Of a stretch of 64,000 bases of DNA, positions 1 to 10,041 are shown in pieces. The stretch spans positions 15,482,624 through 15,546,623 of the forward strand of contig NC_016134.3 of NCBI RefSeq assembly GCF_000005505.3, in the 5' to 3' direction. The notes under the pieces are model-generated. The model was given only the letters and a program-made list of their open reading frames with translations. It had not been told where the DNA came from and did no database searches. A program made the position numbers and the translations under genes. Each line of letters starts with the position of its first letter. The first letter of the stretch is position 1. The stretch comes from Brachypodium distachyon. Its lineage: Eukaryota > Streptophyta > Magnoliopsida > Poales > Poaceae.

Positions 1-2317
1 TGATTCTGCAAGGGGCAAGATGACTACGTGATAATCCAACACAGAAGTTGAAAGGAAATCACACCACAAGCCTTGGATTTCACGACGAGCCTTATCAACC
101 TGCAATGTACAAACAACGTAGTTAGAGATTACTGTGATAAAGACAATCATAAGCACAGTAGTGCAGGAATGAACCTAACTAAGAAATTGTAAGTCAAAAC
201 AAGGAGATACAATAGGGACATTGTCAGAGCTCGGCACTTAATTTGTCTGTGGGTAAATTCTTCAACTTCTGCTTCATCTTTTCTAGGATCTCGGTTCCTT
301 CTTTGCATTTCTTCTCTCGTATTTCAGCAAATGGCTCAGCATGAGTTACTATAGATGGCGGAATAAACAAGCGGTCAAACATCTGATCCGTCTTCTTGAA
401 ACAGAAGAAGTAATTGTCCTCAGAGTCTTGACCAACTGTTATATCATCAGAAGAACTATCATCCACAGATGTATCGTGATTCTGGTTTGGATCTAAGAGT
501 GCCTGCAGCTTCGGCAGGTCTTTCTCTGCTGGGTGCTTGCTACACATGTGTCGCAAGAGGGAACCTGTATCTGGTAACTTCTGGGGCAAATCCAGAACCT
601 CCATGACCTGGTTTTCTTCACAAAGCTTAGTGCCTCAGATATGGTCCGTGCAGCCCAGTGGCTATTTTCAGAAACGTCATCACAGTACTTCTGCAGCTCA
701 ACGAGTCTCACTGATAGGAAGCCGTCCTGCTCCTCGCTTGTCATGGAGTCCCAGCAAACCTTGGCCACCCACAAGAGTCTCCGGATTAGGTTTGCGAATT
801 CTTTGTTGATAGAAACTAACCTATCAGCACGCTCCTGGCCAATGACAGATCCAGGAGGCACGTCCTCCAACCTGGGGTCAACAGGCTGCTCTATAGTAAA
901 AACCGCACGAAGGAACTCAAGGTACGCATCCTCATAGAAACCCAGGACGAAACAGAGCTTGGCACGGAACATGCTGAGCACGATCGAGGCACTGAAGCGG
1001 TTTACCGCTTCGGTCACCTCGCCGCGGATGCGATCCAGAAAGGGCCTCCTGTCCATGGTCGCATCAAGGCCGCGCGCGAAATTGAGCTTCATGTATGCGC
1101 GGAACAACTGCGCGCGCGCCGAGTAATGGCAACGCTTTGCGAGGTCATTTGCCGTCATGAGCGCCTGTGCCGCCCCCTTGCGATCGTCGGCGTCGAGCTC
1201 GACTTCGAGTACCTTGTTGATGACGAGCGGGACATGGCGATCGCACATCCATTGCCGCATCGCTCGGAAGCTCTGGCGAGCCATTTCCCTTGAATTCTCC
1301 ACCCTCTGGTCCTTGGTGGTGTTCGCGCACGCGTCCTCGTCGATCATGACGTTGTTCTCAGCCGGGTCGATGGGCGAGGGGATTTCGATGGCTCGCTGGA
1401 TCGCGGCGTCCGCCTCATCGTGCTTCGACTCCTCGAACAGCACCCTGGCCAGGAGGGCGGCGATATCGATGCAGTTGGGGACGAGCCGCTTGGCCTCGGT
1501 GACGTAAAGCTCCGCGCTCTTGAGGCGCTTCGCCGCGACCTTCATGGCGCCAGCCTCGATGGCGCGCCGGCCGTTGTCGCGGTGGACGAGGGCCGCGGCG
1601 TAGAGCACGACGGAAGATCCCGCGTGCCTGGCCGCGAGCTCATCGACGCGCGCGAGCGCCTCGTCGTGGCGGACGTCGCGGTCGAGCTTCACCGCCGCCT
1701 CCGCCTCCTTGCGCAGGGCGGCTCCAGCGCCTGCCGCCCCCTTGTCATCGTCGGCGTCGAGCTCGACTCCGAACGACGCGGGGGACATGGCGATCGCATA
1801 TCCACTTCCGCATGGCACGGAAGGCCGTACGTGCCGTTTGCCTTGAATTCTCCACCCGCTGGTCCTTGGTGGTGTTCGCGCACGCGTCCTCGTCGTACAT
1901 GACGTTGTTCTCAGCAGGGTCGACGGGGAAGGGGATTCCGACGGCTCGGAGGATCTCGGCCTCCCCGTCGTCGTGCTTCGACGCCTCGAACAGAACCCTG
2001 GCCAGGAGGGCGGAGATATCGATGCAGTTAGGGACGAGCCGCCTGGCCTCGGTGAGGTAAACCTCCGCGTTGGTGAAGTGGTGCGCCGCGATCTCCTTAT
2101 CGGCCACCCCCTTAGCGCGCCTAGCGTGGTCATGGTGGAGGAGACCCGCGGTGTAGAGCACGAGGGAAGATCCCGTGTGCGCGGCCGCGAGCTCGTCGAC
2201 GCGCGCGAGCGCCTCTTCGTGGCGGCCGTCGCGGAAGAGCATCACCGCCGCCTCCGCCTCCTTGCGCAGGGTGGCTCCAGCGCCATCCCCAGCCCCAGCG
2301 GCGGCGGGTATGACCAT
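1..2317 (-). pseudogene. DUF627/DUF629-family protein gene, frameshifted, runs off the left edge
   Basis: The translation resembles the plant DUF627-DUF629 (UCH-related) family, whose molecular role is not established. ATG is at 2317. The N-terminal TPR-like module (LRKEAEAAV, then VPNCIDI, DPAENNVM and CDRHVP) occurs twice in tandem. The first copy runs out of frame just after CDRHVP near 1780, and the second starts in another frame and stays open to about 585. A second frame change lies near 585-605. The frame before it reads SWRFWICP, and the frame after reads DTGSLLRHMCSKHP, so the Cys pair expected for a C2H2-like zinc finger is broken while its His part survives. A further exon lies at 1-99 after a clear acceptor (CTGCAATG on the plus strand). 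With two frame breaks it is probably a pseudogene. Family assignment is from remembered motifs. Confidence 0.7.
1195..2290 (-). repeat. Tandem duplication of the DUF627-like N-terminal module inside the gene
   Basis: Two copies of about 550 bp lie head to tail; the anchor GGCTCCAG occurs at 2273 and 1720, a 553-bp offset. They encode clearly homologous but diverged peptides (VLYTAGLLHHDHARR against VLYAAALVHRDNGRR). At the junction, the right-hand copy is 11 bp shorter than the left-hand copy between CGCCATGTCCC and AGTCGAGCTCGAC, which puts the two modules out of frame. Confidence 0.8.
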
Positions 2318-2512
2318 CGCGGAGCGTGGAGCGTGCGCGTGCAGAGAATGTTCTCGCGGAATCCGGCGACGAGGAGGAAGCGACGGTAGGGTGGGCGCGC
2401 GCGAAGTGTTCGGGGAAATGCCGCAACGGCAGCAGGAGAGAGGTGGCGCGGGGGTTTGCTTTGGTTTGGAATGGTGACTCGGGGAGACCGGAGGAGACCA
2501 AGCGAGGAAGAA

Positions 2513-2522
2513 GTATATAAAG
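2513..2522 (-). promoter_or_regulatory. Possible TATA box of the DUF627/DUF629-family gene
   Basis: The minus strand reads CTTTATATACTTC about 195 bp upstream of the ATG at 2317. The motif and distance fit a plant core promoter with a leader of roughly 160 nt, but nothing else supports it. Confidence 0.3.
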
Positions 2523-3518
2523 CTGGGGGGCTTCTGGAAGGTGCTTGGGCCAGCTGTTAATTACCGAGAAGAAGATTAGATGCGGAAAAGCAGACTGGGA
2601 GAGGCGGTTGCTAACTTGCTAGGGATTTGGGTTTTATTGGCTTACGAATTATGTCATGGCCCTTTGAAATTTGGCCTACGCATAGGAAGTTGGATTCTGA
2701 GGAAGTTTGAAGAAGATGCAATGAGATTTGCAAAAAGGTGATCAAATTTGAATCACTTATTAAATGACGAAATATTACGTGTATCTAGACGTTTTTTCGG
2801 TATAGATACATTTATATTTTAATAAATTTGAATCAGTTAATATGAGACGGAGGAAGTACACGAGGACTTCGTACACCAGCCCGATAAGCCTCTTCCTATC
2901 CTACGAACATGTCATGGCCTTTGAAATGTGGTGAATAGATATGGTAGGACTAATTCAGCCTCCATCAACAAAACGGTATAGGTGCATTCTTGCTACCAGG
3001 GAAGAACTTTCAGTGTCAACATACAGGAGAGTTTAGACGATTTGAAAATTGTGGGAGAGAGTGCGATGGGGTCAGGGAAAGGAAAGGTAAATAACTCTAA
3101 GTCGTCACGCAGTATGCAAGCGGGTAGTGATCTAATTCCTAAAGTTCAACACGATGGAAGTAGGTAAGTGGTGCCAATAACGCGATCTACCCCTATGGTC
3201 CTAACCGTAGGATGCTGCTTTGAGATGTGTGCCAGTTAGTAGTTTGCTATGTCCTGTACATTAGGGAGAAGTGATTAACAGAGGAGGAATACTACAGTCT
3301 CGCTTTTTGTGATGTGATCACTGACACCTTTTTGTCTTTTTCTTCTCTCTGCCCTCTACTCTTTCTCTCTCTCTCTTCTCTCTGCTCTACTTTTTGTCAG
3401 TCACTTACGCATTTTCTTTTCTACTTCTCTTTCCTTTCCCGATGTAGTTTTTGGCTTTTTTTTTCTTTCTTTCTTTTTAGATGAACTTTTGAACTACCAC
3501 CTAATGTACGTGCAGGGT
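2523..3518. other. Intergenic stretch with a degenerate MITE and a pyrimidine tract
   Basis: No gene is supported. About 2750-2858 looks like a degraded Stowaway element: only the right terminus (GAGACGGAGGAAGTA) is recognisable. About 3310-3480 is strongly pyrimidine-rich (T/C runs with CTCTCTCTC). The 61-codon frame at 2982-3167 has no recognisable product. Confidence 0.45.
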
Positions 3519-3893
3519 CTACCGGCGAGGGGTGACGATGGCTCGGAGGATCTCCGCAGCCCCCTCCTCGCGCTTCGACGCCTCGAACAGTACCCTGGCC
3601 AAGAGGGCAGAGATCTCTATGCAGTTGGGAACGAGCCGCTTGGCCTCGGTGAGGTAAACCTCCGCGGTGGTGAGGTGGTGCGCCGCGGCCTCCTTATCGG
3701 CCGCCTCGATGGCGCACCGAGCGTTGTTGCGGTGGACAAGGCCCACGGCGTAGAGCACGACGGAAGATCCCGCGTGCCCGGCCGTGAGCTCGTCGACGCG
3801 TGCGAGCGCCTCGTCATGGTCGAGCACCGCCGCCGCCTTCGCCACCGTCCGCATGGTGGCTCGAGAGACTGCGCCAGGGGCGGGTTCGGTCAT
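3519..3893 (-). pseudogene. Orphan fragment of the DUF627-like N-terminal module
   Basis: A single open frame of 124 codons repeats the first-exon module of the gene at 1-2317: EALARVDEL, VLYAVGLVHRNNAR, AEVYLTEAKRLVPNCIEISALLARVLFEASK. It then stops at VTPRR, and nothing matching the DUF629 half lies downstream on the minus strand before the gene at 2317. It is a third, truncated copy of the module, probably non-functional. It could yield a short peptide if transcribed, because its frame is intact. Confidence 0.7.
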
Positions 3894-4066
3894 CCCTAAG
3901 CGTGGAGCGTGCTGAAAAAGTTTTCGCGGAATGCGGGGTATCTGTTGCTGCCGTTTACCGTTTGTTGTTGCCGTCTATCTTCTCACCATCTATCACGTAT
4001 ATCTGTCCCACCGCAGGCTGCATATCTTTTTTTTTCTCACATGTGGTTCCTCAACGATATCTGTTA

Positions 4067-4190
4067 CTCCCTCCGTCCAACAAAAGATGTCTCAAGTTTG
4101 TCAAAACTTGAATATATCTACACATGACTTAATATATAGATGCATTCAAATTTAGTCAAAGTTAAGACATCATTTGTTGGACAGAGGGAG
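4067..4190. mobile_element. Stowaway-type MITE
   Basis: It starts CTCCCTCCGTCCAACAAAAG and ends with its inverted complement (TTGTTGGACAGAGGGAG), flanked by TA on both sides (4065-4066 and 4191-4192). The length of 124 bp and TA target duplication fit Tc1/mariner-derived Stowaway elements. Confidence 0.9.
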
Positions 4191-4241
4191 TACAAGTTAC
4201 AACACTCTCATTTGCAAATCTCTCTTCCACGTAATAAGATA

Positions 4242-4354
4242 CTCCCTCCGTCCCATATTAAGTGACTCAAATTTGCCCAAATATGGATGTATCTATACCC
4301 AAAAAACGTCTATATACATGTTATATTTCGTCACTTAATATGGGATGGAAGGAG
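4242..4354. mobile_element. Stowaway-type MITE
   Basis: It runs from CTCCCTCCGTCCCATATTAAGTG to CACTTAATATGGGATGGAAGGAG, which are imperfect inverted complements. TA precedes it, and the right-hand TA is degraded. It belongs to a different subfamily from the element at 4067. Confidence 0.85.
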
Positions 4355-4904
4355 TGCTTTGTTTGCTTGCAGCCATTAACTACCAACTAACCAAAGCACA
4401 AAGATTCATGCGGGAATCATGAGAGCAGTTACCTCGGCAGGGAGGGAGCCGCACCACCACCTACGATTCCCCACCACCTGCCTTTCCTCTCCTACTCGCC
4501 GCCGCGGTCGGAGGCGGTGTCGTCAGATTCGTCGCCGACGAGCTTAAATCACCGAAGACCGGTGCCCAATGAAAGGTTAGTACGTTTTGTTTTTCTGTTC
4601 CGCTATATAAAAGTTGTCTGATTTTTAATTAGAAATAATAAGTCCATTATCGGCCATTATATATGGTTTGTACTTTTAGAAATGGAAAATAGTAGGTGTC
4701 CGTTATGGGATAAAATCCACTGCACCGCCTCGAGAGCCATTTGATGAACGCATGCATGCCGTCCGATCACACACGTGAATCTCGTGCTGCGAGAACAACT
4801 CTCCCATCACAACATCCCTATCTGATGCAACGGAACCAAACCAAAACAAAATGCTCAGTTGTCGTGTTCGTGTGCATCAGCGCCCGTAGGATGCGGCGCC
4901 TCCT
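4355..4904. other. Intergenic stretch, nothing recognised
   Basis: GC-rich patches around 4430-4560 resemble coding sequence, but I could not define an intact frame or a family. Confidence 0.3.
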
Positions 4905-5590
4905 TGCAGCAACGGCCTCACCGCACATCACCACTGCCTCCCCATTGCAGCACCCCGCCGCCCGCTTGCCGCACCGTTGGCCACCGCTCGTAACACCACC
5001 ACCTCCCTTGCCTCACTACACCATCTCCCTCTTGCAGCATCGACGGCTTCCGCTCGTAGCACTGCCACCCTTGCCTCGCACCATTGACGACTACAGCTCA
5101 TAGCACCGCCACCCTTGCCTTGCAGCACCGCCACCTCCCTCTTGCAGCATCGAGGGCTACCGCTCGTAGCACGGCCACCCTTGCCTCCCAGCACCGCCAC
5201 CTCCCTCTTGCAACATCGACGGCAACCGCTCGGAGCACCGCCACCCTTGCCTCGCAGCACCGCCACCTCCCTCTTGCAGCATCGACGGCTTCTGCTCGCA
5301 ACACTGCCACCTCCCGCTTGCAGCATCGACGGCTACTGCTCGCAGCACCTCCACCTTGCAGCACCACCACCCTTGCTTCGCAGATCGCCACCTCCCGCTT
5401 GCAGCATCGACGACTACCACTCGCAGCACCACCCCCTCCTCATGCAACACCGCCGTCCTTGTCTCGTACATAGCTCCGGTGCCACCTCACTCGTGCCTCC
5501 CGCTCGTAGCACCGCCGGCCACCACTCGCAGCACTGCCACACTTCCGCTCGCAGCACCACCACATTCCGCTTGCAGCACAGCCGGCCACT
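4905..5590. repeat. GC-rich minisatellite with 66-bp units
   Basis: Units begin TTGCAGCATCGACGGCTACC and alternate with CAGCACCGCCACCCTTGCC blocks. Unit starts at 5142, 5208 and 5274 are exactly 66 bp apart; both ends degenerate into shorter units. Because 66 is a multiple of three, several frames on both strands stay open for 80-190 codons, and I regard these as by-products rather than genes. Confidence 0.85.
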
Positions 5591-6112
5591 TCTATGTTTG
5601 ACTTCTAATTTATCTATTTTTAGTTCGAGAAATGTAATGAGCATACCTGCTCTCAGAAGCCCTACGACACTACCCAATTTCGATCATTGACTGGAGCATT
5701 TTTCCTTGTTGCATGCATAAATCTGCTGCTGCCGACAGCATGCAACGTCGTTTCAGCGCTTGGTTTACTAGTTGGCTTTTTTAATTAGTTTAGTCTACCA
5801 TCGTGACAGCATGCAGCGTCATGCTTGCTAGCATGTATTGAGCCCTGGCAGCATGCCGTAATTAGTGCGCTTTCTAATGGATCCAACGGCCAGCTAGGGG
5901 GGCCGATTATTTGCTTCGTCCGCCCGGCCGACGCCTAGCGCGGCCCAAGGCCAGCTATTAATTGCCGAGAAAAGGAGGAAAAAAATTCAATACAAACAAC
6001 TCGAAAATTAATATTGTTTGCAGTTATTAATTGCCATGTTGCCTGCACACCAGTAGAAACTAAACTAATAATAACTGCACTTTCAGACACTTCATTAAAT
6101 TACAAGGGAATT

Positions 6113-6641
6113 CCATATATAACATGCAAAATTTGTTCAAATGTTCAAATATCATTTAGAATTTTCTCTTTCCCAATATGCTACTTAAATTTTGCAACGC
6201 GTTCAAAATAGCCACTACCGGGTGGACCGTCAAGTCGCTGGTAAAAAGACGATTTGCCCCTAACACCTTTAATATGGTCGGCCATTATGTTGCTACATAA
6301 TTTTCGCCACGAGTTAGGCAACAAGTTTGGAATAAGTTTTAGAAAAAGAAAACAATTTCGGCCTGACATAACAAAAAGTTTTAGCAGCATATTCCCTTGT
6401 TTAGCTTAACATCACTATTTTCACAATAAAATCCACCAAAATAATATATCAAATTCATAATAATTCACAACCAAAATAGTGTTAAAAATAATATACTCAA
6501 ACAGTGTTCAATTGTTGCCACTTAACAGGTAACTGACGGTAGTGGTTAATTTGATGTGCTGCAAAATTTAAGTGGTATATTTGGAAATAGGAAATTCTAA
6601 GAGGTCTGAGCATTTGGGAAAATTATGAATGGTATATATGG
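6113..6641. mobile_element. Non-autonomous element with terminal inverted repeats of about 110 bp
   Basis: The left arm (6113-6222, starting CCATATATAACATGC and reaching CTTAAATTTTGCA then CCACTACCG) matches the reverse complement of the right arm (about 6534-6641, CGGTAGTGG through GGTATATATGG). Long, imperfect arms around a short non-coding centre suggest a Mutator-like MITE. I found no clear target duplication. Confidence 0.65.
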
Positions 6642-7160
6642 ATGTTTGATGATTTTTTGTACCAAAATATAATAAAGTTAGCGATGTGTTACCCTATGAC
6701 ATGTGGGTCCTGCTGATTACTAACTATTCGAAATGAAAATATATATTCTATATTGGACTCCTTGTGTAGAGTTTATCACGTGGATTCCAGTGGAGCAAAC
6801 GGATTATAATTTAAAGGCCCTATTTTGAAGAAAATGATCTTCACAAGGATTGAATCATGGGCGTGTATAAAAGAACTAGTAGCAAAGTTCCTGGCTGCAT
6901 GCATTCGATGGCAGAAGTCAACATGCTTGATTCAGATTTCTTACGTGTAAATTTCAAAGGCCCAAGATACGGCCCATATCGTTTAATTGATTCAGATTTT
7001 CCCCAATCTGGCAGGGCTAACATGCGTGGCCGTTGGGAACTTGAGATAGAATCGGTTTAGTAGAAACACACGCGTTTTGGCCGAGGAGATAATCAAGCAA
7101 GTCGGTTTCAGTTTTAAACGTACGCGTTTTCTGCGGACGTGATAAGCACGGACCCGCGCC

Positions 7161-7170
7161 TATAAAAGGC
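7161..7170 (+). promoter_or_regulatory. TATA box of an unidentified transcript, perhaps an LTR promoter
   Basis: CTATAAAAGG is a good plant TATA box, followed about 30 bp later by a G/A-rich leader. No protein-coding frame of substance follows. The 7200-8340 stretch, with recurring 'caccgacgag' and 'gatcatccaa' phrases, looks like a non-coding remnant of a retroelement. I could not find paired LTRs, so the host element is unproven. Confidence 0.35.
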
Positions 7171-7179
7171 CAGACGGAG

Positions 7180-8560
7180 CTCTCGGCTGAGGGGGGCCAG
7201 GTCTTAGAGAGGAAGAGTAAAAACAGGCAGGAAGCTCGCCGGGAGACGAAGCTGTAAGACCAAAATCAATCTACCAGTGCATCTCCACAAATAAAGTCAA
7301 GGTCGCTGCACTGACGCCCTGCCTCAGATTCATCTTCCATCTAGCCATTAAAAATCCACCAAGGTTTCCAACCAAATCAGCTAGCGGCGAGCCGGTGGCG
7401 GCAACGACGACACATCTTCGACAAGGCTACGTTCTGTCAAGATGGTGCTCCCGCTCGTGTCTGTTCATGATAAGATATTATAAATCACACCAAATCATTG
7501 TTTTACCTGATGGAAGAGAAAAGTAATAGCATACATGGCTTTTCTTTAGATCATCCAAGATGGATGCCAGAGACAGCTATGCATCTATACGATCACAGCG
7601 CGACAGCCTCATCAACGTCGGCTGTGCAGAGTATATGAAAAACAATACACCAAGCGTTAAAAGTATCTCAATACCTATGACCATGGCACGACCACTTCAT
7701 CACATCGGCCATGCGGAATTTATGAAAAGAGTACAACGTGCAAATTAAGATGTTAATCTAGATCATCCAAAATCGGGTGCTAGATTAAACCAGCTACATG
7801 CTAATACGACCATGGCCCAATTGTCTCATCATGTTGGCCATGGATAATCTTGTTTCCTCCCAGAGGGCATGATTTATGACCGGATCGAAGGCATGCTTCA
7901 TCAAGCGCCTAAGCTACAAAATAATGGATCACATTTAGTACCGACGAGGCTGGATGAGATCATGACCTGCCGAGGCCGGCCAGGTCACGAATATATCGAC
8001 ATGTCATAAATCCATATGATCGGACACTCCGTTGCTGGGCACCGACGAGGCAAAAGCAACATACACATGTTCGGACTCGATGAAGTCAAGGTGGATACAT
8101 GACTAGGCACTGACGAGGCGAAAGTCATCCCCTTCATCGACGACAAATCCTATTGGCAATACCAACATGCCAATATATACACGTGACCGGGTATCGGCAA
8201 AACAAAGCCGGACACCCACACCATATTTATAAAAATCATATGCATCTAGATGAGCAATCCAAAATTCAACGACGACCATCAGCGCAGCTTAATCGGAGGT
8301 ATTCTGCAGGCTTGACCCTGCAGATGTAATTAACCAGTCGCTTGCAAACGCGTCGGGAATCAATGGACCACACGCAATATTCTAGTCAGATACTCTTTAA
8401 GCATAGTCTCAGAAAACAAAATAGGCAAACTCCTACGGAAGTATGTACCATGTACTTTGTATTCAATACAATGATCAATAAAGATCCAGGTTCCGTATAT
8501 ACAGTGTGTGTTTGTCATTTATTTGTTTTGTTTTCGTCAAACAATGGAATTCTCAAATCA
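7180..8560. other. Probable degraded non-coding retroelement
   Basis: Low-level internal repetition (the GATCATCCAA phrase at 7550 and 7762; the CACCGACGAGG family at 7942, 8040 and 8107) and absence of frames above 65 codons suggest transposon debris. There is no domain evidence and no terminal repeat pair. Confidence 0.3.
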
Positions 8561-9026
8561 ATGCATGCATGCAGCAAACCCGTCTATGCTTCTTTTTGGC
8601 ACCTTCGTACTCGTAGTTCGCAACTCTATCCTTGTCGGTATACAAGCAAGAATGCATGGCGTACAAAGGATGAAGAATTGAAGACCTCCTTTCTTCCTCC
8701 TCCAAGGATAGATTTCAAAGCGGCTACTAGTGTCATTGTGGATTCGCAGGAAGAGCGTCACCAGGGAGGGCTGAGAGAAGGACGCCACATGGATGGATTC
8801 AGGAGGCGACGTCCGAAAGAAGAAGATTGGAGCACCGAATTTCTTTCGGGTCCATATGTACCGACACCATCGGGAGAAAAGGAATCGCTAGGCAGCGAAC
8901 TTGACGCGTATCGACCGTTTACCAAATCAGCAATAATTTCTTTTTCTTTCTTCCCTCCTTCTCTTTCAACTCACCAAATATCTATATTAGTTGACATCTC
9001 TCGTAGACGGCGCTGGCGTGGGCATA

Positions 9027-9094
9027 CTCCCTCCGTCCCGAAACAAGTGACGTGGATTTGTATATCGTCACTTATTTCGGGATGGAGGGAATAG
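9027..9094. mobile_element. Short Stowaway-type MITE
   Basis: CTCCCTCCGTCCCGAAACAAGTGACG pairs with CGTCACTTATTTCGGGATGGAGGGA across a 10-15 bp centre. TA lies at 9025-9026. At about 68 bp it is near the minimum size for the family. Confidence 0.8.
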
Positions 9095-9601
9095 TATGTA
9101 CCATATCAGCTGGTGCAAAATGAGCCATTATTTGTTCCTTGGTCCAAATGTGCACCTTTCAGCAGAAATCTGAAAATAAAAGTTGTGCACCGTTCCTCGA
9201 TCGAAAAATGGAACATTTCGTACGTGCAAGAAGTTAGAGAATGCATAGTTGAATGTCCTAGTAAGATCTTGAAGGATCGATCTAAGGAATCGTAACATGC
9301 ATGCTATGGAAGCATAAACAGACAATTGAAGTTAAACACGATATAGCAGGTTATTTGTGCAGTCACGTTGAGTCAGAGGATGTGCATGATGCAAATATAG
9401 AAAACAAAATTCTCAATATTAGCAAGGGCTGTGAGCATGTATTACTCCTATCATGCAAAGAAAGAAACACCATCAAAGCATAATGCGTAAACTTAACGGG
9501 CCTCTTTGATTCAAAAAATTTCATATAAACTTTATAGAATTAGAATTCTTGTGATTTCTTATATAAGTCAGTTGACCAATTGCCTAGATTTTTTTAAATT
9601 A

Positions 9602-9832
9602 TACTCCTTCCATTTCACAAAGATAACGTATTTTGTTTGGTTAAGACAATGTTTTGATCGATGAAAACTCCATAAATATGTGTTTTTTCATACATGAAAT
9701 TTATATTAATGAATTTGTCTTTAAAAGTTCTGGTAATGATTATGGTTCCATATCATATAACTTACATCTTAATAGAATAATTTTTGTCAAAAATTTATCT
9801 TAACGAAACAAAATATGATGCGAAAGAAAGAG
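9602..9832. mobile_element. MITE with long TIRs, TA target duplication; empty site visible in copy B
   Basis: CTCCTTCCATTTCACAAAG at the left and CGAAAGAAAGAG at the right bracket 231 bp, with TATTTTGTTTGGTTAAGA and its complement as inner arms. TA flanks both ends. The second segment copy reads straight through the site at about 21635-21645 with a single TA, so this element inserted after the duplication or was precisely lost from copy B. Confidence 0.85.
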
Positions 9833-9882
9833 TAAACATTTCCTAGTTTTTGGGATCAGTCAACACTTCTCCAAATCACTCT

Positions 9883-9888
9883 ATAAAC
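9883..9888 (+). promoter_or_regulatory. TATA-like box of thioredoxin-fold gene copy A
   Basis: TATAAA in the context ATCACTCTATAAACTTAGATAGC is conserved in both segment copies (21697-21702 in copy B). Here it lies about 160 bp upstream of the ATG at 10042, a normal promoter spacing. Confidence 0.5.
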
Positions 9889-10041
9889 TTAGATAGCACT
9901 AAAGTTTGCACTAACATTCATTAGTGAACTTGCACGCCTTCAAAGACTGGTAAATCTAGCTGTTGAAAATTAGGAAAAACAAATCTTTATTCATTTGTTC
10001 AAGTCTCACAAAGATTCGCCGGAAAGCGCCTCCAATCCGGA

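Noticed and set aside
4905..5590. CRISPR-like array
   Set aside because: Units are contiguous and degenerate without spacers, and the genome is eukaryotic.
5084..5690. Several frames of 80-190 codons on both strands
   Set aside because: They are generated by the 66-bp minisatellite, whose length is a multiple of three.
8342..9094. 250-codon plus-strand frame
   Set aside because: It starts at TTG, has no recognisable domain, and its C-terminus runs through the MITE at 9027-9094.
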